Positions 1-9,094 of a DNA stretch of 64,000 bases are shown in pieces. The notes below the pieces were generated by a model. It worked only from the letters and a program-made list of their open reading frames with translations, was not told the DNA's origin and ran no database searches. Both the position numbers and the translations under genes were made by a program. The first letter of the stretch is position 1, and each line of letters starts with the position of its first letter. Source of the stretch: Thalassolituus sp. UBA674 (GTDB lineage Bacteria; Pseudomonadota; Gammaproteobacteria; Pseudomonadales; Oceanobacteraceae); contig DBNK01000017.1 of the NCBI GenBank assembly GCA_002298335.1, forward strand, positions 1 through 64,000, read 5' to 3'.

Positions 1-110
1 GTGACCTTAAGAATGAATCTTCCGGTCTCTGCGCTAACCGCCGCAGGTTGGCAGAGTATTGGTGCAGCCCAGGGAATAAAGAAGAAAAGGGCGCGACATG
101 AATCAGGTAG

Positions 111-127
111 GGTGCGCATTGCGCACC
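111..127. repeat. GGTGCGCA/TGCGCACC palindrome
   Basis: Two perfect 8-base arms, GGTGCGCA and TGCGCACC, are separated by a single T and preceded by GTAG. It lies downstream of the stop codon of the ROK kinase. The same GTAGGGTGCGCA-type motif is a common dispersed intergenic palindrome in proteobacteria (recalled knowledge). It may also act as a weak transcription end, but no U-tract follows. The rest of bases 1-148 shows no convincing gene. Confidence 0.5.
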
Positions 128-148
128 AGACGCGGAATTCCCCCTGTT

Positions 149-1051
149 TCAGCTGCCCTGACGACCCAGCCAGGCCGCTCCACGTACTCCGCTGGAATCA
201 CCATGACGGGCTTTGAGCAGCGGTGTGACCACGGTATCTGAGAATACCCATTCGGCCCACAGCTCCGGAACGGCCCGGTAAATATCATCCAGATTGGAGA
301 CGCCACCGCCCAGTACGATGGCATGCGGGTCCATCAGGTTAATCACTGCTGCCAGCGCTTTGGCCAGCCGCCGGTAATAGGCGTGAATAACGGCGGTAGC
401 CTGAGTGTCTCCGGCGAGAAACTGCTGAACCCAGACTTCACTGCGCTGTTCGATGCCGGTTTCATGCAGAGCCTGCAGGCGCAGGCCGGTGCCGGATAAC
501 AGGGTTTCCAGGCAGCCTTTCAGGCCGCAGTAGCACAGGGTTTCGCTGTCTGTAGCTTCGCGCCATGGCAGTGGGTTATGACCCCACTCTCCGGCAATGG
601 CGTTGGGGCCGTTGACCAGCTGACCATTGACGACCCAGCCACCACCACAACCGGTGCCGATGATCACAGCAAACACGGTTTTATAGCCGCTGCCAGCGCC
701 ATCCGTAGCTTCAGATAAGGCAAGACAATCGGCGTCATTGGCGATGACGACACGGCGCTTCAGTGAGGATTCCAGGTCGCCTTTCAGGTCCTGGCCGATC
801 AGACAGTTGGTATTGGCGTTTTTGACCAGCCCGGTCTGGTAAGAGAGTGCGCCGGGAATACCGATACCCAGGGTGTAGTCGGCCTGGAGTTCATCGGCGG
901 CAGAGGTCACCATACGGACAATATTTGCCAGAATATCCGGATACGAATGAGAGGGGGTTGGAGTGCGCTGGCGCAGGACTTCATTACCCTGCTCATCCAG
1001 AGCAATGATCTCCGTCTTGGTGCCGCCGAGGTCTATCCCGAATTGCAGCAT
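149..1051 (-). CDS. mak: ROK-family sugar kinase, Mak (fructokinase)-like
   Basis: Predicted cytoplasmic ATP-dependent hexose kinase of the ROK family, 300 aa, the normal family length. The N-terminal phosphate-binding motif DLGGTKTE is at residues 7-14, the catalytic Asp lies in NDADC (about 106), GEWGHNP supplies the zinc-binding His (158), and CYCGLKGCLE carries the zinc cysteines (173, 175, 180). The motif spacing and the ending HGDSSGVRGAAWL match E. coli Mak (manno(fructo)kinase) closely, so fructose or mannose is the likely substrate. N-acetylglucosamine kinase (NagK) is the alternative. It stands alone, with no transporter or sugar operon beside it. Confidence 0.85.
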   Translation of the reverse strand: MLQFGIDLGGTKTEIIALDEQGNEVLRQRTPTPSHSYPDILANIVRMVTSAADELQADYTLGIGIPGALSYQTGLVKNANTNCLIGQDLKGDLESSLKRRVVIANDADCLALSEATDGAGSGYKTVFAVIIGTGCGGGWVVNGQLVNGPNAIAGEWGHNPLPWREATDSETLCYCGLKGCLETLLSGTGLRLQALHETGIEQRSEVWVQQFLAGDTQATAVIHAYYRRLAKALAAVINLMDPHAIVLGGGVSNLDDIYRAVPELWAEWVFSDTVVTPLLKARHGDSSGVRGAAWLGRQGS

Positions 1052-1143
1052 ACCTGTCTCCGCTGGTGGATCAGGCTTTCATGGTATGAGCTGGCTGCGG
1101 GAAGTCAACCGCCGCCGGTGCAGACCAGCAGCGGACATGCCAT

Positions 1144-1488
1144 TCAGCTGACTTTGCAGTAATCCCGCATCATCTGACTCAGAGAATCTGAACCTTCGCG
1201 GATCACACAGCCATTACCGTGCAGGCTCGGCGTCAGCTCATGACTCCACATGACTTCGGCGGTGAGATGGGCAGTGCGGCGGCCGGTTTTGCTGACCATA
1301 TCCACCAGCTCCAGCTTAACCACTTCGCCTTTTTTCATCGGCTGATACGTCGAGAACATCAGGCCCTGTTCTGACCAGTTCACCATCAGGCCAACAAATT
1401 CTTCAGTCGCCTGAGAAAACACACTAACGGTACTTTTGAGCTGCCAGCGGGGTTCAACCCGCATATCGGCAAAGGATTTTTCAGCCAT
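1144..1488 (-). CDS. PilZ-domain protein (probable c-di-GMP receptor)
   Basis: A 114-aa single-domain cytoplasmic protein. It carries the two PilZ signatures for cyclic di-GMP binding: RxxxR at residues 10-14 (RVEPR) and (D/N)xSxxG at 37-42 (NWSEQG), followed by beta-strand-rich sequence. Such stand-alone PilZ proteins usually transmit c-di-GMP levels to motility or surface polysaccharide machinery, but nothing nearby reveals its partner. A GGDEF cyclase is encoded 21 kb away. Monocistronic, with a free promoter region toward the divergent BtuF-like gene. Confidence 0.75.
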   Translation of the reverse strand: MAEKSFADMRVEPRWQLKSTVSVFSQATEEFVGLMVNWSEQGLMFSTYQPMKKGEVVKLELVDMVSKTGRRTAHLTAEVMWSHELTPSLHGNGCVIREGSDSLSQMMRDYCKVS

Positions 1489-1636
1489 TGTCTGGTCCTT
1501 AGGGCCTGTTACTGCACACTAACTCGGCCTGTTATAGGTTAAAACTCTCTCCGGCAGGATACAGAGGTCAGCTCAGCTGCATTAAGAGACTTCTTCAGTG
1601 TAGACTGCCCTCCGGATTTTTTTAGCCGGGTTGCCC

Positions 1637-2536
1637 ATGTTTGTGCTGCTGCGACGTCTTTTGCTGATTTTTCTGTGCCTGCCCTCCGGCTTATGGGCCA
1701 TGGCCTGTGCCACTACGGATGATCTGGGCCAGGTTTATAATGCTGCGCAACCGCCACAGCGTGTCATCAGCTTAAGCCCACACATCACCGAGCTGGTGTA
1801 CAGCCTTGGGGCAGAAGAGCGTCTGGTTGCGGTGTCGGAATATTCCGACTACCCACCGCAGGCGCAGCAACTGCCAGTCGCAGCCGGGTATGGCACTGTG
1901 AATGCTGAGGCGATTCTTGCGTTTGCACCGGATCTGATTCTGGCCTGGCCGGATAAAGCGTCTGCGTCTGTGCTGCAGCGGCTGGAAGCATCCGGTATCC
2001 GTGTGCTCAGGTCCGACCCGCGCGACTACGCCGGTATTGCCCGTAACCTGCGCTGGCTCGGATGTGTGCTGGGGCAGCCCCTGCGCGGAGAAGAACAGGC
2101 TCAGGCACTGGAGAAGCGGGTGGATGAGCTGCGTCAGAAATACAGTCAGCGGCGTCCGGTCCGGGTGTTCTATCAGTTAGGCGGGCAACCGGTGTTCTCC
2201 CAGAACAAAGATACCTACATCCATCAGGCCATTGAGCTGTGCGGTGGTGTGAATCTGTTTGCGGATGCGCTGGCCATGGCGCCGCTGGTGAGTACCGAGG
2301 CGGTGGTGGCGCTGGATCCGGATGTCATCATCACTGCGGATGACGGCAGTGGTATGCCACCCTGGCTGCAGGCATGGCAACGTTTTTCAATGATGAAAGC
2401 GGTCAGGGAGGGGAATCTGCTGGCGATGAATGCTGATCTGCTGTTCCGTCCGACACTGCGTTTTGTCGACGGCACAGAGCAGCTGTGTGAATTGATTGAC
2501 CGGGCCCGTCAGAGCCCGGCGGCGGACGCCCCTTAA
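1637..2536 (+). CDS. btuF: BtuF-like periplasmic substrate-binding protein
   Basis: Probable binding protein of a vitamin B12 or ferric-siderophore ABC importer (type III / helical-backbone family), about 299 aa. A hydrophobic signal peptide (residues 1-22) is followed by the typical opening PQRVISLSPHITELVYSLGA and FAPDLILAW. I chose ATG 1637; a TTG six bases earlier is possible, and neither has a strong ribosome-binding site. No permease (btuC) or ATPase (btuD) gene is adjacent, so its partners must be elsewhere. The 140 bases upstream show no cobalamin-riboswitch consensus that I can recognise. B12 as ligand rests on similarity only. Confidence 0.7.
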   Translation: MFVLLRRLLLIFLCLPSGLWAMACATTDDLGQVYNAAQPPQRVISLSPHITELVYSLGAEERLVAVSEYSDYPPQAQQLPVAAGYGTVNAEAILAFAPDLILAWPDKASASVLQRLEASGIRVLRSDPRDYAGIARNLRWLGCVLGQPLRGEEQAQALEKRVDELRQKYSQRRPVRVFYQLGGQPVFSQNKDTYIHQAIELCGGVNLFADALAMAPLVSTEAVVALDPDVIITADDGSGMPPWLQAWQRFSMMKAVREGNLLAMNADLLFRPTLRFVDGTEQLCELIDRARQSPAADAP

Positions 2537-2548
2537 CCGTGGAGCCGG

Positions 2549-3337
2549 TTATTCGGGCTTGATGAATTTCAGGGTCATGCGGTCGCTTTCGCCGATGTCC
2601 TGCAGAGCAGCGCGGTTTTCATCACCGCCACGCAGGGTGGGTGGCAATGACCAGACACCGGACGGGTAATCCTTAATGTCTGCCGGGTTGGCATTCACCT
2701 CAGATGAACCCAGAAAGCTGAAGCCTGCAGTCTGCGCCAGCGCCTTTACATAGTCTTCGGTCACGTAACCGCTTTGGATCATCTGCTCCCGGCTGAAGGA
2801 GTCCGGTGCGCGGTGTTCAACCACACCGAGGATACCGCCCGGTTTCAGCGCGGCAAAAGCAGCGTTGAATACGGTCTGTTCCTGTCCGGAATTCATCCAG
2901 TTATGCACATTACGGAAGGTCAGCACCACATCGGCACTGCCCTCCGGCGCCAGCGTGGTCTGTTGCGGTGGTGCCAGCACGGTTACCTGAATGTCGCCAT
3001 AGACTTCCGGATGAGCAACAAACCGCTCTTCGAAGGCGGCGCGCAGACGACGGAAGTAACCTATGTCACTGACCGCCGGGAAGTGCGCTGCAATCAACTG
3101 ACCGTCGTCCTTCAGCATAGGAGCCAGCACCCCGGTGTACCAGCCACCACCGGGCCAGATTTCCACGACGGTCTGACCGGGTTTTACCCCGAAAAAGGCC
3201 AGGGTTTCCTGCGGATGCCGGTACTGGTCACGTGCCATTTCGGCGTCGGTACGTGCCTGTATATCGGTATGGGCAAACGCCGGCACACTGCTGAACAGCA
3301 GGGCACCGGCGGTGGCGAGTACGGGCATTATGTTCAT
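2549..3337 (-). CDS. Exported class I SAM methyltransferase-like protein
   Basis: 262 aa from ATG 3337, which is preceded by an AGAAGA-type ribosome-binding site and overlaps the stop of the upstream LysR gene as ATGA. Residues 1-22 look like a signal peptide ending in VPAFA. The rest has a Rossmann methyltransferase fold: VVEIWPGGGWYTGV (57-70) is motif I, followed by ADVVLTFRNVHNW and LKPGGILGVVEH. Similar predicted methyltransferases with signal peptides are known from many proteobacteria, but their substrate is unknown. A SAM enzyme outside the cytoplasm is puzzling, so it may bind another ligand or stay membrane-attached inside. Translationally coupled to the LysR gene. Confidence 0.7.
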   Translation of the reverse strand: MNIMPVLATAGALLFSSVPAFAHTDIQARTDAEMARDQYRHPQETLAFFGVKPGQTVVEIWPGGGWYTGVLAPMLKDDGQLIAAHFPAVSDIGYFRRLRAAFEERFVAHPEVYGDIQVTVLAPPQQTTLAPEGSADVVLTFRNVHNWMNSGQEQTVFNAAFAALKPGGILGVVEHRAPDSFSREQMIQSGYVTEDYVKALAQTAGFSFLGSSEVNANPADIKDYPSGVWSLPPTLRGGDENRAALQDIGESDRMTLKFIKPE

Positions 3338-4362
3338 GCGATATCTTCTGTGCCGGTTGTTGCTGATTCCTGAGTGTTTGCTGCGATTACCGGTGCCTTG
3401 AGTTTTTTCTGCTCTTCGGCGTAATCCGGAATAGCTGGTGCAGGACAGACTTCCCATGGCGGAATCGGGCGCACGCATTCGATCACGTGGTCGACAAAGC
3501 TGCGTACCTTGGCAGAGAGGTGGCGGTTGCTTGGGTAGAGCGCATGAATCGGGCTGGCTTCAAACGGCCAGTCCGGCAGTACCGGAACCAGGCGTCCTTC
3601 GCGGATACCGGTCGCCGCCAGCATCGCTGGCATGGCGGAAATCCCCAGTCCTTCCAGTGTCAGGCGGTAAAGACTGGCAAAATCGTTTACCTGAATGCGT
3701 GGCTTCACATGATGGCTGTGAATCTGATGCTCAGGGCCTTCGAGCTGCCAGTTAGACCAATTGCTCAGAGTCAGCAGCTGGTGATTTTCCAGTTCATCCG
3801 GGTGTATTGGCATGCCGTGTTTTTTCACGTATTCCGGGCTGGCGCAGATGACGCCACGGGCATCACCCAAGTGGCGGCCAATCAGTGAGGAGTCTTCCAG
3901 CTGACCGACGCGGAATGCCAGGTCAACACCTTCCTGTACCAGATCAAGACGCTGATCCGTCAGCACCATATCAATGGTGACCTGTGGATGCTTCTCCAGA
4001 TATCCGGCGATGAGTTTGGGCAGTACAGCGGAGCCGAACAGCATGGGGGCGGTGATCCTCAGCGTTCCGGTCGGCGTGCTCTGCATGCGGGTAACGGCAA
4101 TGTTAGCGTCCTGAATCTCACTGAGAATACGCGAACATTGGGCGTAGTAAGCGTTACCGGTTTCCGTCAGACGCAGGCTGCGGGTAGTACGCTGGATCAG
4201 GCGGACGCCAAGGCGTTCTTCCAGTTGGGTGATCTTGCGGCTGACTGTGGACTTGGGCAGGTCCAGATTGCGTGCCGCACCGGTAAAGCTGCCGGCATCC
4301 ACCACGTGAACGAAGACAGCCATTTCATTGAGGTCGAATTCCTCGCGTTTTCCTATCAGCAT
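3334..4362 (-). CDS. LysR-family transcriptional regulator
   Basis: 342 aa. The N-terminal winged helix-turn-helix (about residues 9-68, FVHVVDAGSFTGAARNLDLP and TVSRKITQLEERLGVRLIQR) is classic LysR, close to the DsbG/AaeR-like CrgA subgroup, followed by a periplasmic-binding-protein-like effector domain. It has an unusual C-terminal tail of about 45 residues (ECVRPIPPWEVCPAP onward) beyond the usual 300-aa length. The last codons overlap the methyltransferase start by 4 bp, so the two genes form an operon. The upstream 117 bases hold a separated inverted repeat (CCTGAACA / TGTTCAGG). The effector is unknown. Confidence 0.85.
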   Translation of the reverse strand: MLIGKREEFDLNEMAVFVHVVDAGSFTGAARNLDLPKSTVSRKITQLEERLGVRLIQRTTRSLRLTETGNAYYAQCSRILSEIQDANIAVTRMQSTPTGTLRITAPMLFGSAVLPKLIAGYLEKHPQVTIDMVLTDQRLDLVQEGVDLAFRVGQLEDSSLIGRHLGDARGVICASPEYVKKHGMPIHPDELENHQLLTLSNWSNWQLEGPEHQIHSHHVKPRIQVNDFASLYRLTLEGLGISAMPAMLAATGIREGRLVPVLPDWPFEASPIHALYPSNRHLSAKVRSFVDHVIECVRPIPPWEVCPAPAIPDYAEEQKKLKAPVIAANTQESATTGTEDIA

Positions 4363-4373
4363 GGCAATAATAT

Positions 4374-4467
4374 CCTGAACAGATTATTCCCGATCATTAT
4401 GCTCGGGTTTAAACGCATTGTGAAGTCTGTTGAAACAATCAGCTGCAATAATTTTAGATTGTTCAGG
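4374..4467. promoter_or_regulatory. Inverted repeat CCTGAACA...TGTTCAGG upstream of the LysR gene
   Basis: CCTGAACA at 4374-4381 and its exact complement TGTTCAGG at 4460-4467 bracket the LysR upstream region. The arms are about 80 bases apart, both flanked by AT-rich sequence. The spacing is far longer than a single LysR box, so two looped sites or a coincidence are both possible. Confidence 0.3.
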
Positions 4468-4479
4468 AATGTCATGCGC

Positions 4480-6561
4480 TCAGAAGCGCGCTTTGACACC
4501 TAAAGACAACATCAGTGGCAGATCATTCACTTCTTCTTTACCGCTGTAGTCCGCGTTCTCATAGGTGTAACCCACCACGTTCTCATGGTTATAGAGGTTG
4601 AGAATCTCCAGGTAGAGATCCAGCTCATTGCGGCTCAGGTTAAAGCGACGGTCGGCACGGAAGTCCAGCTTGTGATAATCGGGCAGGCGCACTGAGAAGG
4701 GTGAGCCATAAACCGGGTTGTAAAGGCCGGGCACGTCAGCATCCGGTACGGCGCCTTCCAACGGTGTGATCAGTTGACCACTCTGGTAGCGCCAGCGCAG
4801 ACCCAGACGCCAGTGTTCATTCCACTGATAGCTGCCCACCAGATTGATGACGACGGGTTTGTCGTATTCATAGGTGAAGCTCTCCCCGGTCAGACGGTTT
4901 TCCCGTTCACTGTGTGACAGAGCCAGCGAGGCCCAGCCATACCAACGCGGGCTGAACGTAGCGTAGAGCAAGGTTTCAAGGCCGTAGGCGCGACCTTCGG
5001 CACTGTTGCTATAACGCGGCAGGTCGTTGTATTCCGCGTCACTCAGGCCGGGGTAGTTTTCTTCGGCAGGACGAGCGACAACGATGTCGAACAGCTTCTT
5101 GTAATAGACTTCACTGGTCAGCATCAGGCCGTCCTGCAGTTGGTATTCAAACCCGGTGGCATAATGGATGGCGCGGGTTTCATCCAGATCCGGGTTGCCG
5201 AACTCTGCCACATACTGCCCCGGATTGCCGGTGATGGCGTGATGGCGACCATAGGCTGCGGTCCAGACCAGACGGTCACTGAGGCTCAGGCGGTTATTGA
5301 TGCGCGGCTCCAGAAACGAGTTGCCGGTGTAGTCGTTGTACGACACCAGTGGCCCGAAGGAAAATTGCCAGCCTTCGGAGAGCTGCAGGTTGCGGTTGAT
5401 AAAGAGGTTGTAGTCGCGCAGCACCACCATACCATCACCTGATACCGTCTCTGTGGCGTCTGAGAGACGGCAGTCGCTGCGGAATTCATCACAGGGCGGG
5501 GCGGAGAAGGCGCCGGCGTAATCAATACGCTGCTCGGAAATATCAAAGCCCCAGGTGAAGATGCCGCGCGCGAGCAGGGTGGTTTCCCGGTCAAAACGGC
5601 TGCGGATGCCATAGGTGTGACTGTTGGCGTTGATTGTGTTGCCTGTGCCGATGCGGTAACCGAAGGTTTCTTCGAGATGGTAAAGCCCTGCACGGTAGCT
5701 GCGCTTGCCGTCGTCATTCTCCAGCAGCAGCCCCTGCTGGTTGTAATACTGCTCGGCGTCTATGCCTCCGGCCAATGCCGGGTCCTGCTGCACCTGATCT
5801 GAGTCTTCGTCGAACAGCAGGCCTGCTTTGTCGCGCGCCCCGGTCAGCTGCAGGCTCAGTTCGGCGCCGTTGCTGAAGCGCTTCTGCCATTGTCCCTGAT
5901 AGTCGTAGAACTCAGGTACGGTGGTGAATTCAAAGTCGTCGTCATCCACCAGATTCTCAAGGTAATACTGGAACAGGCTCATGCGACCGCTGAGGTAAAA
6001 CGCCTGATCATTACTGATATCTCCACCGACCAGTACACCGGCACGCAACAGGCTGAGATCAATCACGGCGTTATTTTCCAGCTGGTCTGCTGAGATGGAT
6101 TCACTGTCGATGACACCACCGGTGGCCTTGTTGTAGCGTGAGGGAAAGGCGGCGTTGTACAGCGTGAAATTCTGCGTCAGCTCATCACTGAGGATACTTG
6201 AGCCATCGACATGAAACAGGTAACCGACCGGCAGGAAGTCGAGGTAATAGGTATTTTCCTGTGGAGATGAGCCTCGGATGGCCGGGGCCGCCTGACGTCC
6301 CGGGCCAAACACCACACCGGGCAGGGATTCCAGTGCACGCAGTGGATCATTGCCGGCGCCGGGAACTGAAATCACCCGGTCGGCCTGAGGTGTCAGTGGC
6401 GCTTCTGGCATGGCGCTGGAGGTGACCACCATCGTTTCCATTTCCACGATGTCATCCTGAGGAACTTCTGAGCCGCTGGTTTCCGCAGCGGATACTGTGA
6501 AGGGCAGCAGCAACAGACCGCTGAACAGGGCGTTAAAGACGACAGGGCGGTGATCAGTCAT
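4480..6561 (-). CDS. TonB-dependent outer-membrane receptor
   Basis: 693 aa. A signal peptide (about 1-25, ending TVSA) is followed by a TonB-box-like METMVVTSS, a plug domain with a long GRQAAPAIRGSSPQENTYYLDF segment, and a beta-barrel ending in the terminal aromatic signature SLGVKARF. It should import a ligand across the outer membrane with TonB energy. The ligand cannot be read from the sequence; B12, iron chelates and oligosaccharides are all possible. Its start overlaps the preceding small secreted protein gene by 8 bp, so the two are co-translated. That pairing suggests the partner assists the receptor or handles its substrate in the periplasm. Confidence 0.85.
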   Translation of the reverse strand: MTDHRPVVFNALFSGLLLLPFTVSAAETSGSEVPQDDIVEMETMVVTSSAMPEAPLTPQADRVISVPGAGNDPLRALESLPGVVFGPGRQAAPAIRGSSPQENTYYLDFLPVGYLFHVDGSSILSDELTQNFTLYNAAFPSRYNKATGGVIDSESISADQLENNAVIDLSLLRAGVLVGGDISNDQAFYLSGRMSLFQYYLENLVDDDDFEFTTVPEFYDYQGQWQKRFSNGAELSLQLTGARDKAGLLFDEDSDQVQQDPALAGGIDAEQYYNQQGLLLENDDGKRSYRAGLYHLEETFGYRIGTGNTINANSHTYGIRSRFDRETTLLARGIFTWGFDISEQRIDYAGAFSAPPCDEFRSDCRLSDATETVSGDGMVVLRDYNLFINRNLQLSEGWQFSFGPLVSYNDYTGNSFLEPRINNRLSLSDRLVWTAAYGRHHAITGNPGQYVAEFGNPDLDETRAIHYATGFEYQLQDGLMLTSEVYYKKLFDIVVARPAEENYPGLSDAEYNDLPRYSNSAEGRAYGLETLLYATFSPRWYGWASLALSHSERENRLTGESFTYEYDKPVVINLVGSYQWNEHWRLGLRWRYQSGQLITPLEGAVPDADVPGLYNPVYGSPFSVRLPDYHKLDFRADRRFNLSRNELDLYLEILNLYNHENVVGYTYENADYSGKEEVNDLPLMLSLGVKARF

Positions 6562-7243
6562 AGTGATAGGTTATCTCGGCGTGGATCCCCTTACCGTTTT
6601 CATCCTGAATATTGGTCAGTCCCCTGTAGCGCAGCAGCTGGCGTGTTTTGAGGTCATAGGTGAGTATGATGGGGTCGAGCAGCCAGGCCAGCATCCTTGA
6701 CCTGAGCTTCATCTCGACCGTGAGTTCGGTGTCGGTTACGCGTACCGGAATCAGGCGGAAACTGATCCATTCCAGCCGTGCCGGAACGGCAAATGAAAAG
6801 AAAATGGTCTGATCATCGAGCAACGCCTGCCAGTGCTCCCGGACAAACTCATCAAATCCGGCATCGACGACAGGCTGGTGTTCAGGTTGGCCCGGGTCGG
6901 CACTGGTGCTCTTGCCGTTTTCTGTCTGTGACAGGCGCCAGCCTGACTCCGTCTGCTGCGCCTGCTCCCGGTAGTCATTGCGCATATCCATCAGCACAAA
7001 GTCGGTGGTGGCCAGGCGCTCATGATACTGGTTGGTTTTACGGGCAATCAGCACACCCTCTGCGTCATGGTATTCCACCACACCGCTGATGGGGCGGTCA
7101 CTGTCAAGTTGCAGAGTATGAGTTTCGCGGTAGAGCAGCCGACCGTCACTCAGGCTGCGGGCCTCACCGGTGAATACCCGGTTTTCGGCCCACAGAGTGA
7201 CGGGAAGGAGTAAAAGAACGGACAGGCATTTTATTATTTTCAT
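6554..7243 (-). CDS. Secreted protein of unknown function, partner of the TonB receptor
   Basis: 229 aa with a clear signal peptide (residues 1-19, MKIIKCLSVLLLLPVTLWA). The remainder is predicted beta-rich and soluble; I recognise no catalytic motif. It ends within the first codons of the TonB receptor gene (8-bp overlap), which implies a common mRNA and a related job at the cell envelope. The gene starts 66 bases after the end of the DUF2878 gene with no obvious terminator between, so it could be a distal member of the long operon that begins at 15841. Confidence 0.65.
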   Translation of the reverse strand: MKIIKCLSVLLLLPVTLWAENRVFTGEARSLSDGRLLYRETHTLQLDSDRPISGVVEYHDAEGVLIARKTNQYHERLATTDFVLMDMRNDYREQAQQTESGWRLSQTENGKSTSADPGQPEHQPVVDAGFDEFVREHWQALLDDQTIFFSFAVPARLEWISFRLIPVRVTDTELTVEMKLRSRMLAWLLDPIILTYDLKTRQLLRYRGLTNIQDENGKGIHAEITYHYD

Positions 7244-7309
7244 GGGATGTCACGTATGCCGGATGATCGGTGAGGTTTCCGCGCCCTGACCGGGCCCGGA
7301 TAACAGGGC

Positions 7310-7840
7310 TCAGTGCTCCAGACCTACCATATCCGGACGGATGTATTTGATGGTGAAGGAGGTAATAAACATCAGTGTGCCCCAGCCAGCGGCAACGGCG
7401 TAATAACCCGCTTCTGTAATATCAATGCCACCGGCCTTGGCACCCACGGAATAACTGTACGGGGCAATGAGAACTGCCAGTATGGTGACCAGAACAGGAC
7501 GGCGGAAAATCGGGTTAATCGCATGAGTCAGTGTGGTCGATACGGCAAACCAGAGCAGCATCAGCCAGATGGGCAGCAGCGGATACATGGTATTTTCGGG
7601 GTAATGAACAAGGCCCAGATGCATCCAGATGGTATCCATGCAGATACCGGTAATGGCAAAACAGCCCATCAGTTTCCATTCTCCTTCGCGCACGATCAGA
7701 AGATGAATGATCAGCAGACAGGTCACTGCCGGGATCGTCCACTTATCACCACCGTATACACCAGTGAACCAAGTAGCTTGATAGGCCACAAAATTAAGTA
7801 AGCGTTGCAAAGGGCGGGGGATGTGGGCGTGCAGACTCAT
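7310..7840 (-). CDS. DUF2878 membrane protein
   Basis: 176 aa, mostly hydrophobic, with about five predicted membrane helices (for example VTCLLIIHLLIV, LLPIWLMLLWFAVS and VLVTILAVLIAPYSYSVGA). The sequence fits the DUF2878 family of unknown function, whose members repeatedly sit beside Cfa-like methyltransferase, DUF1365 and photolyase genes in proteobacteria (recalled context). It overlaps the Cfa gene by 4 bp and is the last clear member of the tight operon. A role in lipid remodelling or handling of modified fatty acids at the inner membrane is inferred from context only. Confidence 0.75.
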   Translation of the reverse strand: MSLHAHIPRPLQRLLNFVAYQATWFTGVYGGDKWTIPAVTCLLIIHLLIVREGEWKLMGCFAITGICMDTIWMHLGLVHYPENTMYPLLPIWLMLLWFAVSTTLTHAINPIFRRPVLVTILAVLIAPYSYSVGAKAGGIDITEAGYYAVAAGWGTLMFITSFTIKYIRPDMVGLEH

Positions 7841-9090
7841 ATTACTCCTAGAATCGGGTCGCGGCGGCTGAGTGGTTTGGAAAGCAGCAACTGTACATCA
7901 CCAATAACTCGTTCGGCAAAACCCCCCTCGCAATAGGCAAAATAAAAGTCCCATAAACGGACAAAGTCGTCAGTGTAACCAAGGGCTTTGATCTGCTCTT
8001 TATTGTTCAGAAAACGTTCACGCCAGTGCGCCAGCGTACGTGCGTAATGCGGGGTGATGTCTTCCAGGTGGGTCAGTTTCATATCGGTGACGGCGGTCGC
8101 AGAGGCTGTAATTGCCGTTACGCAGGGAATAAAACTGCCCGGGAAAATATAGCGTTTGATGAAATCGACACTGCGTTTGGCCTGCTCGTAACGTTGGTCA
8201 TCAATGGTGATGGCCTGTATCAGTGCCAGACCATCGTCTTTCAGTAAGCGGCTGACGGTTGCCATATAGGTATCCAGGTATTCCCAGCCGACGGCCTCGA
8301 TCATCTCGATGGACACCAATTTATCGTATTGGCCTTCGAGTGTACGGTAATCCTGTTGCAATAAGGTGATGCGGTCTTCCAGACCCGCTTCGCGGATTTT
8401 CTCTTCAGCGTAATGGTGCTGTTGTTCTGAGATCGTGGTGGTCGTGACGCGGCAGCCATAATGTTTTGCCGCGTGGATGGCCATGGAACCCCAGCCCGTG
8501 CCGATCTCGACCAGATGATCATCCGGCTGCAGGTCGAGCTTGCGGCAGATGCGGTCCATCTTGAACACCGACGCTTCTTCCATGGTCGATTCGGGTGACG
8601 GGAAGATACCGCTGGAATACATCATGGTCGGATCAAGAAACAGCTGGAACATGTCATTACCGAGATCGTAGTGAGCGGCAATATTGCGCCGTGAACCTTT
8701 CTCGGTATTGCGGTTAAATGCATGAAAGCCTTTCAGCAGCAGCTTACCGGCGTTGGCCAGGCCGCTGTCGATGCTGTCGACCACGTCCTTGTTGAGGGAC
8801 AAAATACGGATCAGGCCCGGCAGGTCCGTCGCGCTCCAGTCACCGGTCATATAGGACTCGCCTGCACCGACACTGCCGTTGAGCACTATGCTGCGGTAGG
8901 CCTCCCAGTCATGGATAAAAATACTGACATCCTGAATCCGGTCGCTGGATTGACCGAATTCACGGCAGTTATTTCCTTCACAGACCCGGATTGTACCGGT
9001 GTGCAGACGCTCCAGCGTACTGAACAGGGCCTGACGGCAGAGACGGTCGAGCAGTGGCATGGTGTCCTGCTTCAGTGTGACGGTTTTCAT
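7837..9090 (-). CDS. cfa: Cyclopropane-fatty-acid synthase family methyltransferase
   Basis: 417 aa SAM-dependent methyltransferase acting on unsaturated phospholipid acyl chains. Landmarks: AHYDLGNDMF (139-148) and LDPTMMYSSG, both diagnostic for the family; VEIGTGWG (194-201), the SAM-binding glycine loop; and SIEMIEAVGWEYLDTY further on. The product may be a cyclopropane or a methyl-branched acyl chain. In Rhodobacter sphaeroides, Cfa homologues of the sigma-E/ChrR regulon take part in making furan fatty acids, so this paralogue in a photolyase operon may do the same (inference). It starts 4 bases after the DUF1365 gene and overlaps the DUF2878 gene. Confidence 0.88.
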   Translation of the reverse strand: MKTVTLKQDTMPLLDRLCRQALFSTLERLHTGTIRVCEGNNCREFGQSSDRIQDVSIFIHDWEAYRSIVLNGSVGAGESYMTGDWSATDLPGLIRILSLNKDVVDSIDSGLANAGKLLLKGFHAFNRNTEKGSRRNIAAHYDLGNDMFQLFLDPTMMYSSGIFPSPESTMEEASVFKMDRICRKLDLQPDDHLVEIGTGWGSMAIHAAKHYGCRVTTTTISEQQHHYAEEKIREAGLEDRITLLQQDYRTLEGQYDKLVSIEMIEAVGWEYLDTYMATVSRLLKDDGLALIQAITIDDQRYEQAKRSVDFIKRYIFPGSFIPCVTAITASATAVTDMKLTHLEDITPHYARTLAHWRERFLNNKEQIKALGYTDDFVRLWDFYFAYCEGGFAERVIGDVQLLLSKPLSRRDPILGVI

Positions 9091-9094
9091 GGCA

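Noticed and set aside
1489..1636. Cobalamin riboswitch ahead of the BtuF-like gene
   Set aside because: I looked for the conserved B12 box and found no match; the region is also shorter than a typical cobalamin aptamer.
3338..3478. Longer N-terminus of the methyltransferase-like protein
   Set aside because: The extra 47 residues overlap the LysR gene; the ATGA overlap at 3337 with its own ribosome-binding site and signal peptide is the better start.
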